From Termitomyces sp. T153 (lineage: Eukaryota; Basidiomycota; Agaricomycetes; Agaricales; Lyophyllaceae), in the NCBI GenBank assembly GCA_018296165.2, contig JACKQL020000002.1:1984001-2048000 (forward strand): 64,000 bases of DNA. The letters are read 5' to 3'. How positions within the stretch are numbered: position 1 is the first letter of the stretch; each line of letters starts with the position of its first letter. Below, piece by piece: positions 22,225 through 33,367 of the stretch. The notes beneath the pieces are model-generated. The model was not told the origin of the DNA, did no database searches, and worked only from the letters and a program-made list of their open reading frames with translations. The position numbers were made by a program, and so were the translations under genes.

Positions 22225-24269
22225 ATGCCTCTGGACATACACAAAGACACGTCTTATGGTCTAACCCTTACAGTTGCTAGGCAATCACAGGATTCGGATA
22301 GCCCTGGATCATCAGTATTTGACCTACCACCAACTCAAGGAACATCGAGTATATCAGATAGCATTGTACAACCCGTTCGGCGTAAACCGCAAACATCAAG
22401 ACTTGAGATAAGTCAACCGACATACGAAGTACCCAAGCCACCTGCATCGTTTGTGGTCATATCTGGTGGCACTGGCGGAAATGCTATCTGCGCCGCATTC
22501 AGTAACGCCAGCTACGTCTTGCCCGTTTCTGATGATGGTGGCTCCTCCAGCGAGATCATCCGCGTGCTTGGTGGACCTTCTATTGGTTAGCCTCAATTGC
22601 AAGGGTTTAACGTCAAATATCAAGTGACCCGGCAGGTGACATTCGTTCGAGACTGATACGGCTCATTCCATATGCCACACCTGGATCACCTCTGGATGCT
22701 ATTCGCCGACTTCTATCATATCGCTTGCCTGCCCGGTATTCCGAACGCGAGGCGAGGGATGAATGGAGAGAAATAGTTGAGGGCCGCAATCCATTGTGGG
22801 TGGGCATCCCTGCAGACCGCAAGGAGACAATTCGTGGTATACTTTGCTGTCGATGTCAATTATTGTTATGACTCACCCATTTTCAACATACGCCTAACAG
22901 GTTTCTTGGTCTACTTCGAAAGCGAATTACTGAAGAGGGCTCACAAAAATTTTGACTTTCGTAATGGAAGGTTCTTGCCGTCTGGCCGGTCTGCTTCATC
23001 CGTTATCATGACACCATCGTCAGCATTGGGAACTATTTCCTGGCCGCTGCACAGGGGTTCTTTCGATCTCTCCCATCCGCGATATTTCTGTTTTCTTCCA
23101 TTACCAACAGTCAGGTCCGTTACCCCTGTATTCCGAGCTTCATATGAGCTTACAGAGCGAACGTGTGCAGGCAAACATACTTCCAGTAATAGTCACGAAT
23201 CACACTGTCACTATCGCTGCTGAACTTGTGAGAGTTTTTGACTTCGATCTCCCACCAAGTGATCATTCTATCAATCACCTTCCACTCTCGTCTAGGAGGA
23301 TGGAAGAAAGCTTGTGGGACAGTGTGAAATTTCACATCCCGTACCGAGCGATTCAAAGCCTGTAGACAACAAATCCTCAGTTGAAGATGTCATGTCACCA
23401 CTCGATGGCATGGGAGAGTTTATCTCTCGACGACAAAACGTAATGTTTGAATCAACTTCCAAAGCAGACTACGAACCCTTAGGATCTCGGATAGCTAGTA
23501 CTGCCACACATTTCTTACAATGTACAATGATTCTAAGCACGTTTTGCAAGGATTGTTCTATATCAATGCCTACGGTATCGAGATTCATCCATCCCCGAAC
23601 CAGGAGTATATATCGGCCCTTTCATCAAAGGAAGTGCTGGTCTATTCTTGCGGTTCTTTGTGGACAAGGCATGTGAGAGGCAAATCCACGATGAGGAAAT
23701 TGACTCAGGACCTTCATAGCATCATTCCGTGTTTGGCATTGCGAGGGGTGGCTTCAGGAATCGCTCGGTCTTCCTCCTTGCGAGCTAAAATCCTAGTTTG
23801 TACGTCTCATACAGTCACTCCATCCTGGTACTCATGTGCCTGTAGTAAATTCGACCAACGATAGGGAGACGGACGGTTACTCCGCGACAGACTACATCCA
23901 GTATGTCCAAACACATCACTGGAGTGATTGTGTCACCGAAGCTTCGCATATCTAGGGCTATCGCTCGGACACTCAACGGAACCTATCAGAAACAACCGTA
24001 TGGACTTGGGAACGCCAACACTACGTACCCTGTTTCTGCATTTGTGACGCACTTGGTCTATCTCAAGGACGGCCATGTCCGGGTGGACCCAGAACATATC
24101 ACGGTAAGGGCAATCGATATGTTGTACATTTCTCAGTTGCAACTACTTTTTGAAGAGGTTGGGCGTAAAGTGTGTTCAGATCACAAGTGCTGATGGGCAC
24201 ACGACCAGTCATAATGCAGAACTGTTAAAGCAAGCGATCAAAGAAATATCGCGATCGGCAGAGGGCTGA
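22225..24269 (+). CDS. CofD/UPF0052 (YvcK-like) family protein
   Basis: Eleven exons (22225-22585, 22636-22836, 22901-22970, 23024-23114, 23171-23227, 23296-23497, 23551-23668, 23720-23799, 23846-23900, 23956-24103, 24156-24269) give 498 aa. Family signatures are FVVISGGTGGN, PVSDDGGSSSEIIR, GDIRSRLIRLIP, FRNGSIGNYFLAA, LPVIVTNHTVTIAAEL, INAYGIEIHPSPN, VYSCGSLWTSIIPCLALRG and LNSTNDRETDGYSA. CofD transfers 2-phospholactate in F420 synthesis and YvcK is a bacterial morphology and carbon-metabolism factor; the fungal role is unknown, since F420 is not expected here. The intron at 23669-23719 has a GC donor (AAG|GCATGT). ATG 22225 begins a roughly 75 aa Ser/Thr-rich lead before the core. Confidence 0.88.
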
Positions 24270-24509
24270 ACATGGATGAAGGTTCCCACGTAGATGTCAT
24301 TCATGACATGACGAAAGCGGAATATGTATGTGTACTTATAGAAATGTCACTATTGCCTACAATACTTCCCACTCTCGTTCCCATCAATGCTTTGCATGAG
24401 GTTCACAGCCCTTCATGAAGGCATCCTATAGTGTCATGCATGAATTAGCGACAGCTGCCACCCATCAATCCAAGAGCGCTTCGTGTCGGTATTCAAATCA
24501 CGGATGTGA

Positions 24510-25414
24510 ATGTTTAGTGTTTTTTCTGATTTGCATGGAACATCAGCAGAATCGTTTACGCAACCTTCTCTTCTACAACGCGCGCGTCCAAATGCTAGCA
24601 AAAACTCCAGCAACGCAAGTTCTTTGACTCGCGAAAATATCAAGCAACACAACGCTCTACTCGCGTCACACGAACAGATTACATCCTCGGGCCTTCACAA
24701 CCTCATAAAATTTGCCGCCAATGACTCCTCGTCCTCTGTTAGCACCCCAAACAGTTCTCGAGGACTTGAGACGTCGACCCAGGCGGACTCCTATCCAATT
24801 GAAAGTGCCGTAGAGTCCTCACCGCGTCTCCCTCATGTCCATTTTCGACCCCGAGTTCGCATAACTTCGGGTATCAACCGACACCGACACTCAAGGTCGC
24901 TCTTAGCCGAATCCGACTCATCAGTTTCCAGTTCTCCCTCTTCTTCCATATCAGCTCCCTTACGTTCATGTACCGACGATGAAGCAGACAAGCCTGGTTG
25001 GGGTCCTCTTGGTCGGCGTGTTGCCCTTCTTTCGCGTCAAGCGCGCTGCCGTTCTGGGCGTCGGGAGCGTCGACGTAAAAGGGAGTTCAACGACGATTAC
25101 TTGCATCCATGTGAACACACACCCTTACTACGCCCCCGTATACAGTCACCTGTAATTGACGTGGATGGACATACAAGGTTGGATGATGTGTTTGATTCCG
25201 ATCCAGAGGAGGATGCACGACAGTTTCGAGCTCGACAAATTGACGAGGCATTTGGTACAATGCCCGGGAGATTGCTTAATTATCATGTACGTGAAACAAC
25301 TTTCATCAGATCTTTCAGCATGTTGTCATTTTAACCTTTGTTTTTCAGTGGTGGTGGTGGCAAATTGAACCTCTTGTCTGCTGTCGTTGTCTAGATGAGT
25401 CTGATGTCGAATGA
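24510..25414 (+). CDS. Unknown protein with Ser-rich body and W4/Cys tail
   Basis: Exons 24510-25286 and 25349-25414 give 280 aa. A long Ser/Asn/Arg-rich, probably disordered region is followed by a basic stretch (GRRERRRKRE), an acidic segment (DVFDSDPEEDARQF) and, in the second exon, an unusual tail of four consecutive Trp then QIEPLVCCRCLDESDVE. No signal peptide or membrane helix is seen. The start is uncertain: an in-frame stop lies directly before ATG 24510, but an upstream coding exon between 24275 and 24500 cannot be excluded. I do not recognise the family. The tail could bind a metal or membrane (speculation). Confidence 0.6.
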
Positions 25415-25618
25415 CATTGTAAAGAACAAGAGAAGTTTTGTCATCCTGAATTTTTATACCTCTTTGGTTGTCGATTCTTGTTCACTCTGTCATTTTTGGG
25501 CTGTAAGGCACATCGTTGTACAAATTCAAAGGTCTCATGGTTCTAAGACTTAACAGTCGTCTAATTGCAGAATTTGTGTACAATAGCTATGACGCAGTTT
25601 CTCTGTTTCCATCTGGTC

Positions 25619-27122
25619 CTATGCGGCCTTCGCGCTCTTTGGCTGCTTCATCGACGAAGGAAGCGTTGTGATTTCAGGAAGTAGCTTTGCTGCGGTGGTG
25701 CGAGAGTTCTGAATGAGAAGTTGATCCATAAGTACAATGGCTGCCATGGATTCCACAATGGGAACAGCTCGAGGGACGACGCAGGGGTCATGGCGACCTC
25801 GCGCAGCCAGTTCACCAGGAGTTCCATCATACTGCGCTGTCCTCTGAACTTGACTAATGGTTGCTGGTGACTTGAATCCAATCCTGGTTGCCCATTCATC
25901 TGGTCAGCAACAGCTATAGACGCATTAATACTGTTATTACCGGAAATAAATGTCTTCCCCATTGGTGATGCCACCTTGGATACCTCCACTCCAGTTCGTC
26001 GAAGTTCCGAGCTTTCCATCTTCACGACCTACGAAGGCGTCGTTGTGCTTACTACCAGGGATCTCAGTTCCCCTGAACCCAGATCCAATCTCAAATGCCT
26101 TGGTAGCCGGAATGGAGAGCATTGCGTGTGCAAGGGTAGCCTCAAACTTGTCAAAGACAGGTTCCCCCAGCCCAGAGGGGACACCACGAATAACACAGGT
26201 AACTGTTCCCCCGATCGAATCCAGAGCATTCTTGGCACGGATGATACGCTATAGCAGGACATGAATATTTGAGATCATTAGAAGAGCAAGAGCGATTGCT
26301 CACCTGGGTCATGCGCTCAGAAGTTTCGGGGTGAGGACACCGAGTAGGGTATTTGTCGACCTCTTCCCGCGTGATCGTCTTAAGCAGGTGAAGGAATTCT
26401 TCAGAAAGTGCATCTTGCCCTTCATCGTCATCTTCGTTTCCCGATGAGGTGAGAACGACGTTCGAAGGCAGATGAATTTTCCCAACGGAGGAAACGAAGG
26501 CTACGATTTCGATCCCGTATGCGAGCTTCAGGTATTTCTCTGCAATCGCGCCCGCAGCAACACGACCTAGTACACAAGATGAGGACACAAAAATTGCGAG
26601 AGAAGTTGAAGTACCAATGGTCTCGCGTGCACTACTACGTCCTCCTCCACTGCTCGCCTTGATCCCGTACTTTTCTAAGTAGGTATAATCGGCATGACTC
26701 GGCCGAGGATAAAGATCGGTCTCGGAGTAGTCGTGAGGTCTTTGGTCTGTGTTCTTCACCAAAAGGCCAATCGGCGTGCCGAGAGTCACTTCACGCTCTG
26801 TACCTGACTGAAGAACCACAAGATCTTTCTCGTCTCTCTGATGACCCAGTGAGATTCGGGATTTGGGTAAGAAAACTTAGAAGATAACGGACCGGGGTAG
26901 TGAGGTTGCTCTGGCCGGGCCTTCTACGACTTAGTTGGATTTGAATGTCTGCGGCAGTCAATTCCATGCCCTAAGGCGGTTCTGGGTGAGCATAATTTCG
27001 ACATCGACATATCGGGGGCAGCGAGAACGTACTGGCGGACACCCGTCAATAATAGCGCCTACGGAGGCACAATGGCTCTCGCCATAGGTAGTGACACGAA
27101 ACAGTTTTCCGTAGGTGGACAT
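25619..27122 (-). CDS. ARO2: Chorismate synthase
   Basis: Converts 5-enolpyruvylshikimate-3-phosphate to chorismate with reduced FMN, the last common step to aromatic amino acids. Exons 27122-27033, 26970-26893, 26837-26615, 26566-26304, 26248-25941 and 25883-25619 give 408 aa, the usual length. Motifs are [79 protein letters not shown] and [16 protein letters not shown]. Fungal enzymes are usually bifunctional with an intrinsic flavin reductase; that is family knowledge, not seen here. ATG 27122 gives the canonical N-terminus. Confidence 0.97.
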
Positions 27123-27420
27123 TCTCGAGATTGTGGTTGTTGAAGACAAAAACTGTAGATGGCTGACAGAAGTGGATCAATCAGGCCTGCTACATACAGG
27201 AGATTCTTGCACACCTTCCGTGAAACGAAGATCAGTCCGGCGGTGAACCAGTATGTACACACAGGAGATACTTATATCGTGCGTGGTGGTACGGAGTAAT
27301 TCGTGACTTGGCCAGGAGTAATTATCAGTTTTAAGGATTCAGGTTGCCGGAAATTAGCCGGGCATACTGCAGCCAAACTTGTCAAGCGTCCTGCTCAACT
27401 GTTATCACCATTGCCACCTC
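27123..27420. promoter_or_regulatory. Divergent promoter interval (ARO2 / SAP30-like)
   Basis: These 298 bp lie between divergent starts at 27122 (minus) and 27421 (plus). A Gcn4-type element would be expected for ARO2, but I could not identify one with confidence. Confidence 0.35.
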
Positions 27421-28175
27421 ATGTCTACTTCAGCAACACTAGTATCGTCTTCTGGCTCCCGTTCACGCCCTCAAGCACGTAGAAAACCAAACGACGACGC
27501 GTCTTATTTTGGCCCAACAGGGGCTTCAGGAAGTGGTGCAGGGGTCAAGAGAAACGCGGCGGACAAGGTGGACGGCGAACCGAGAGGCAAGCGAAAGAGA
27601 GTCGAGCCAATCAATACTACCTCACACCCCAATGTTCGGAAAGAAGGAGGCGAAGCGGAACCCAAAACATCGCTGGTGCGTAGCCTCAACTGAGCACTGA
27701 CCTTGCATACGGGGTCTAAGCGCCCGACGTATTCGAAACTTACGGGCTTTCCAAATAGGTGGAGTTCGTCAAGATGCCAACACCAGTACTCTACAAATAC
27801 CTTGTTCAATTCGACATTGTACCCCACGTGTACCCATCACCCATGACGGCGGAAGACCCTGCACCCCCTTCTACCCTCGAAAACTCTTCTCGACAATCTC
27901 CTCTCGAACCCAGCCCGCCTCTTGTTACGCCTGCAAACAGACCACGACGAGATCCGAAAGAGCAGAATCGGAGAAGAAGTTCACGATTGCTGGAGGAGAC
28001 TCGTAGTCGGACGCCAATATTGGCCGACATCGACGAGCTCCATACAGTGTTGGCTGGTATTGTTGAGAAACATTTCAAGGAAATACCACCAATCAGTGGA
28101 AGGGAAGAGGTTGATACTCTAGCATCTTTCATGTGTGCAGTGGAGAAAGCGAAGGGAAGCAGAGTAAAATGTTGA
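27421..28175 (+). CDS. Probable SAP30-like Sin3-binding protein
   Basis: Exons 27421-27675 and 27759-28175 give 223 aa. The N-terminus is basic and Ser-rich with a likely nuclear signal (RGKRKRVEP). The second exon opens with VEFVKMPTPVLYKYLVQFDI and ends with LADIDELHTVLAGIVEKHF and a short helix. The spacing of a short L-x-x-Y-x-x-x-F helix and a later L-x-x-x-V-x-x-H-F helix resembles the Sin3-interacting domain of SAP30 subunits of histone deacetylase complexes. A basic RRDPKEQNRRRSSRLLEE segment lies between. The family assignment is by pattern only; another small chromatin protein is possible. Confidence 0.5.
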
Positions 28176-29319
28176 TTAACAGGGGTCTAGAGACAAGATC
28201 ACCAACACCAGGATCCTATGACTACTGTGATACATGTATAGATACGAGGCGTTGAAGTTGTACTTTGGCATTGATATATTTGGAAAACTTGGGCTATTTT
28301 TCTTTTTCTTCATGCATCGAGTTCTGTTTGGTTGTCAGCTGAAGTGACTGTTGGACCCTGGTAACTGATCAGAGTAACTTGATCTAATCTTATCTCCAGG
28401 TTATAACGGCTGATCGGCGGTAACAAACGTATGGATTTGACGCAGCCTTCACCGATTTGACGCAGTCTTCACCGAGTAAAAGCACTGCAGTGGAGCAACT
28501 GACAATACCGGCCAGCATGGGCGCACCCTAACGCGTTTCGCGACTGAACCGCTGATCTCCACAGAGGATATCCAGTAGTTCCAGCCGCAGCTGGTCTTAC
28601 ATGTTACATGGTTAGAAAAGATGTTAGCCCGAGTTATCTAGCCAAATTGCTGTTCGGCCTGGGCATCAATCGCGAGGAAGAGCGTACAATCAAAGAAATA
28701 AAAGAAACATTCTAGCAACACCGTGACTTGATGGATGGTTCGTTCCAACTTGCTGGCGACCACAAGGTGCCGTATGACTGAATCAATCTACATATCTAAA
28801 TCAGCCTTGGATCGGTTGTGTGGCGACATAAGGCTATGACAACTGCCGATTCCGACACTTGACCCGAAGGAGGATCAGACTTGAAATCCTGTTATACATG
28901 CATTATTTATATTATACCTGGCGATGAGAGCGTGAAAATTCTCACAACCGATAGATGTTCGATGGTTGACGAGGACAACCAACAAACGCAGAAAGGGTCT
29001 ATCAGTGCTAAGGAATGGTCTATGTTCCCGTAGCAACTGCCCTTGGCCGTCCTTGTCAATGGTTCGCCGGCATCAATCCATGGATATATAAAGCGGCAGG
29101 AACATGATTCCAGCTGTCTTCGTTCTCTCACCCCCACTTTTGTCTTATCTATTCTTCGAGCAGCAGCGCTGCCTGGCTATCTCGGTTCCTTGTGAGTGCT
29201 TGAAACACCTGGGTCTACTGTTGAGACTAAGCTCCAATATAGACGTGCGTCTTGCGGTCCCTGCCCCCCCACGTTCTTTCTATTAGCTTCTGCGAAGTCT
29301 TGCTCTCCTTTCTAACGCC
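28176..29319. other. Intergenic, with 20 bp tandem repeat and TATA box
   Basis: These 1144 bp have no supported gene. They contain two adjacent 20 bp units at 28434-28453 and 28454-28473 differing at one base, a TATATAAAG at 29085-29093 suited to the downstream secreted-protein gene, and a possible 5' UTR intron (donor GTGAGT near 29188, acceptor near 29241). Confidence 0.5.
28434..28473. repeat. Two 20 bp tandem repeats
   Basis: The units begin GATTTGACGCAG and end TTCACC; the second differs from the first by one C-to-T change. They sit in otherwise unique intergenic sequence. Confidence 0.85.
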
Positions 29320-30764
29320 ATGAAGTTCTCTGCCACAACCTTACTTGTTCTTCTTCCTCTTGTTTCTCAAGCCGCGGCTATTAGCGTCCCGCGTCCGCGT
29401 TTGTCTCTCCGTCAAGATGCCAATGAGGATTTCAGGAGGGGACGACAGGAAGGAGGGAGAAACCATAACAAGAACGGCAAGAACACCAGCACCAACAAAG
29501 CCGCAAACAGTGCCTCTGTTGCTGAAGTTTCTGGAAATAATACCTCTGTTACTGGAATATCCGGAAACAGTACCTCTGTTACTGGAGTTTCCGGAAACAG
29601 TACCAGTACCTCTGTTGCTGGGGTTTCTGGAAACAATACCGCTGCTGCTGATGGTTCTGCCGATCCCCAGACATCGCTTAGTAAAACTAATCATGCCTTG
29701 GAAACGATGTCACACTGATTTATCTTTGCAGCACTGGACCCTCGAGTGATTGCATCGGGTTTCGCTAAAGATGGGCAAGATGTCCCTACAGCTGGTACGT
29801 TGTCTTCTGTCTATTTCTTGTGTCAGTTACTCAAGTCGTTGGAACGTCATCTAGGTCAAGTTGCTTCGCTCACATCAACCAATAACTTCATTAACTTCTG
29901 CCTTACTGTTCCCAATCTTCCCATTACGAATGGAAAACAAATAACCACTGGTTCATGCAACCCAGCCCCCATTGGTACCATTCCTTCAACCGACAACATG
30001 CCCTCTGCCAAGTTCACTTTTCCCAAGAACGGCGGCACTGTCACTGCTAATCAGCAGTTCACGATCACTATGGCTATCAACAACCTTGTGACTGGCCACT
30101 TCGTCAATGCCGATGAGAATTACTTTGCTGCACCCCAGCAGTTGAATGCTCAGGGTCAAATCATTGGACACTCACACGTTGTCGTGGAGGCTCTCTCTTC
30201 CATCGACCAGAGCACTCCAACTGACCCCACGAAGTTTGCTTTCTTCAAAGTCTGTCCTTCAGTTAATACTTCCTTTATGCCTAAAGTTTCTTATCGTGGT
30301 GTACAGGGCTTGAATGATGTTGCTGTTAATGGTGTTCTTACCGCTGCCGTTACCTCTGGTCTCCCTGCTGGTGCTTATAGACTGTGCTCCATTAATACCT
30401 GCGCAAATCATCAGCCCGCCATCGTTGCTGTCGCCCAGCACGGTGCCCTGGACGATTGTGTCTACGTAAGCCATTTCTCCTTTTACTCACGATAGGTCTC
30501 ATATATCTCGAATCCTAGTTCTCTGCGACTGCTGACGGTGAAGCGGCTGCTGGTACTGGTACGGCTGCTAATTCTACTGTGGTTGCCACTACGGCTGCCG
30601 CCTTTGGTGCTGGGGCCGCAGCAACCTCTGCAGCTGCTGCCTCTGGTGCTGGGGCCGTAGTGCCCTCTGTAGCTATTCCATCCGGCGCCGCCGAAGCCGC
30701 AGCATCTGCCACCCCCAAATCAAGCAAGTTCTCCAAGAATCGTCGCTACCTTAGTCGGCTCTAG
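29320..30764 (+). CDS. Secreted protein with N-glycosylation-site repeats and Ala-rich tail
   Basis: Exons 29320-29680, 29732-29794, 29855-30465 and 30519-30764 give 426 aa. There is a signal peptide (MKFSATTLLVLLPLVSQAAA), a charged propeptide-like stretch, then 10 aa repeats of the type SVTGVSGNST (about residues 65-105) that each supply an N-x-S/T sequon. The conserved core starts LDPRVIASGFAKDGQDVPTA and continues QVASLTSTNNFINFC, HSHVVVEAL, SGLPAGAYRLCSINTC and ALDDCVY. The C-terminus is Ala/Gly-rich and ends in a basic segment without a clear GPI signal. The core is a widespread basidiomycete secreted family of unknown function. A TATA box lies about 230 bp upstream. Confidence 0.88.
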
Positions 30765-31386
30765 ATGATCTTTTGTCCTTGATCCTTGGTCCCTGCTCCC
30801 TGCCATTGGGATGTCCCGCTGTAGTGTTAACCTACCAGTCAGTCAGCTAGTTAGCATGTTCGTTGTTCATGCATACCTTTGTTTTGCATTTGTAACTTTC
30901 ATGGCCAGGAGCTGCATTTCAAAATAGATTCGAGATCAGCCAGTCATCTTCCGTTATTTGTTTGAAGAATGCTAGCATAACTGAAGGTAGACATGAAAAT
31001 CATGAATACCTTGCTTTGAGTAATGTTGACAAAATTAAACATACTAACGACAGCAATACCATAGACTCAGTGAAGCTCCATAACCAGCTGCTATCAGTCT
31101 TTTAATTGCGAGATGATTGCATTATTTTCGTCCCATGAATGCAGTACGCCGTTATTTAGCACTAATAGCATTTATGTGTCACCGGCCTCGCATGATCTCA
31201 GTTCCCAGATGATGACATCCAATATGCTCGTCCCATTTACACAAAGAACCAGAAATAAACCAAGGCATAAGTAGCTTGATTTTGTTTTCAGTCCCATATG
31301 TGGACTGGACTATTCGGATCGCAAATAGAGATCTAATTCGTTCAGTCATCTCATTTCCCCTTCCAATTGCATACATAAATACATAC
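30765..31386. other. Convergent intergenic region, AT-rich
   Basis: The secreted-protein gene and the BAR-SH3 gene end toward each other across these 622 bp. No ORF with domain support is present. Confidence 0.5.
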
Positions 31387-33169
31387 TCAAACCTCCTGAA
31401 CGTAATTCCCTGGACGTCAATTAGACGAGAACGCTGACAAACTTGAGATAGTCATACCTGGGAACACGCCCTGCTGGCCATTCAGTCGACCAGTCCACCA
31501 ATCTTCTGTGCTCGCAGTCCGTTCAACTATTTCTATTCGATCACCAGTGTTAAATGATAGATCTCCCTCAGCCTGAGCCAGAAAATAAGAAAATAGATGA
31601 AAATACATGGAAGGGTCCCGACCTGTGCTGCAAAATCATACAAGGCAACAACATATTGCACCTGCGGTTTGGGTTTGGGCTTCAGGGGAGGCGGCGGCGG
31701 CGTTCTTTTCGTGGCGGCAGCAGATGATGCACCACTTGCATTGGGGGCCAGGGAATACGGTGGCGGAGGTGCACGAGAAGCCGCCACAGGACCAGGCGGG
31801 GGTGGAGGTGGCTTCTTATATGAAGCAGCCGAACCCGAGCCCATTGATGGAGTTCGGCTTGCAGCATTTGCACCGGTGCCTACACTATTTTGGCTCCTAG
31901 AAGCTTGTACGAGCTTGGCTTGGGTATATGTCAACAGACGCCGCAAGAAAGCTTGCAAGGGTAATACGTACAAGCGGATATCATTCGTTTAACAATCCCT
32001 AGGCTCTCAATGAGTTCCCAAGCGTCTGTCCGCTTGTTTTCGTAATCTTGCTGAATCTGGGCACCTGGGACGTTTGTAACGTCGTACTTAGAATCTTCTG
32101 CAAAGGCATTCATCTTCTCAAGAATAATGTAGTAAATATTGAGCCTGAGAAGCGCCTTTCATCAGGCCGCGACGAAAAGTAAAGTCAGAGAAGCCATACG
32201 TCATGTAGAAGAAGGAGTTGAATAACGGATCTATAAACTGGGTGGATAGCTGCATGAATCGGGGTAGGTCTGCTTTCAAAGCATTGTTGATATATTCGTA
32301 CTCCTGTGTTGCTTGTTCGAAATCTTGCTCCAACTGGAATGTCGCATGAGTGAAAGCCGAGGGAAGCAATAATAACAACGGACCTTGAACAGATTCTTCT
32401 CGTCATTTAAAGATTTATCCTTCTTATCTCTCAACTTCGTCAGAGAGTTATTAAATCGATCGTAATCAACGAGCTGTGAACTAAGTATAATGAACCATAA
32501 GATAGTAAGCACCGAGCAGCTTACTTTGTGCTCTCTCTTCGTAATCGTCTTTCGGATGATTTTAAGCGTACCCTGCAATTCCTTCAACGGCGCAACAATT
32601 CTGGACTCGATCAATTCCAGCTCTGGAGCTACCAACGTTCTCAGCTCCTCCATCGCGGTCTGATGTTTTGCGACGTTGCGAATGGTATGCCCGGAGTTGG
32701 GGTGCTTTCCAATCAAATCGTACTCGCCGGACAGAGGAGTGAGAATGGCGGTGAAATGAGTGCCGTAGCCTGCTCCAGCAGTGAATAGAGCTGATTACGA
32801 TCCATCACGGGATCAGACACAGAAGAGACGGATATGTGAGCACAGACAATATAGACAGGGAAAAATAAGCGCACATGCAACTGCATCTGTAAACGACTTG
32901 ATATCCTTGAGTAACTTCTCCGCGCCTGTCTCCAAGCCGGCAAAGATACGATTGTACTCGTCAATTTCAGGATCGTTTGACTCTAATATTCGATATGGAA
33001 TAGATGTGAGAGTACTCAACACATGTCGTCTGCTCTGGACTCACTCTTGGCCAGACCGATTCTGCTCGTCACCGCAAATGGCGTACTGAAGACGACAATC
33101 GTTCAGGCCCTCCTTTGGCTGAAATTTTCCCATTTCTTACCGTTTGATAGCTTTGCTAAAACCCTTCAT
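31387..33169 (-). CDS. HOB1: BAR-SH3 amphiphysin-like protein (Rvs167/Hob1)
   Basis: Senses and bends membrane at endocytic sites with actin. Ten exons (33169-33141, 33085-33045, 32982-32875, 32790-32525, 32473-32384, 32333-32200, 32144-31972, 31918-31623, 31572-31458, 31409-31387) give 424 aa. The BAR domain spans about 1-280 (MKGFSKAIKRTPF, TGAEKLLKDIKSFTDAV, SGEYDLIGKHPNSGHTIRNV, KLVDYDRFNNSLTKLRDKK, LNIYYIILEKMNAF). A Pro-rich linker precedes a C-terminal SH3 domain (ALYDFAAQAEGDLSF, DWWTGRLNGQQGVFPGNYV). ATG 33169 reproduces the family start. Confidence 0.95.
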
Positions 33170-33367
33170 GTCTCAATTGGTGACTGCAGCCCACCACGGC
33201 GAGACGAAGGTATGAGATCAGAGACAAGAAGGCTGTGTGGTGATACCAAGATTCACACGGATGCTGACAATATGTAGTAGTTTCGCGATCAGTAAATGAT
33301 GACTACATATTTATAATTATAGATCTGTTAGATTAGTTTAGTGTTCACTCGGCCACCTACATCCACG

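Noticed and set aside
22777..23223. Plus ORF of 148 aa inside the CofD-like gene
   Set aside because: It reads through introns 22837-22900 and 22971-23023 in a frame that loses the conserved CofD blocks.
28820..29100. Possible tRNA or other structured RNA in the intergenic region
   Set aside because: No A-box/B-box pair or cloverleaf could be drawn by eye; the TATA box here fits the downstream protein gene.
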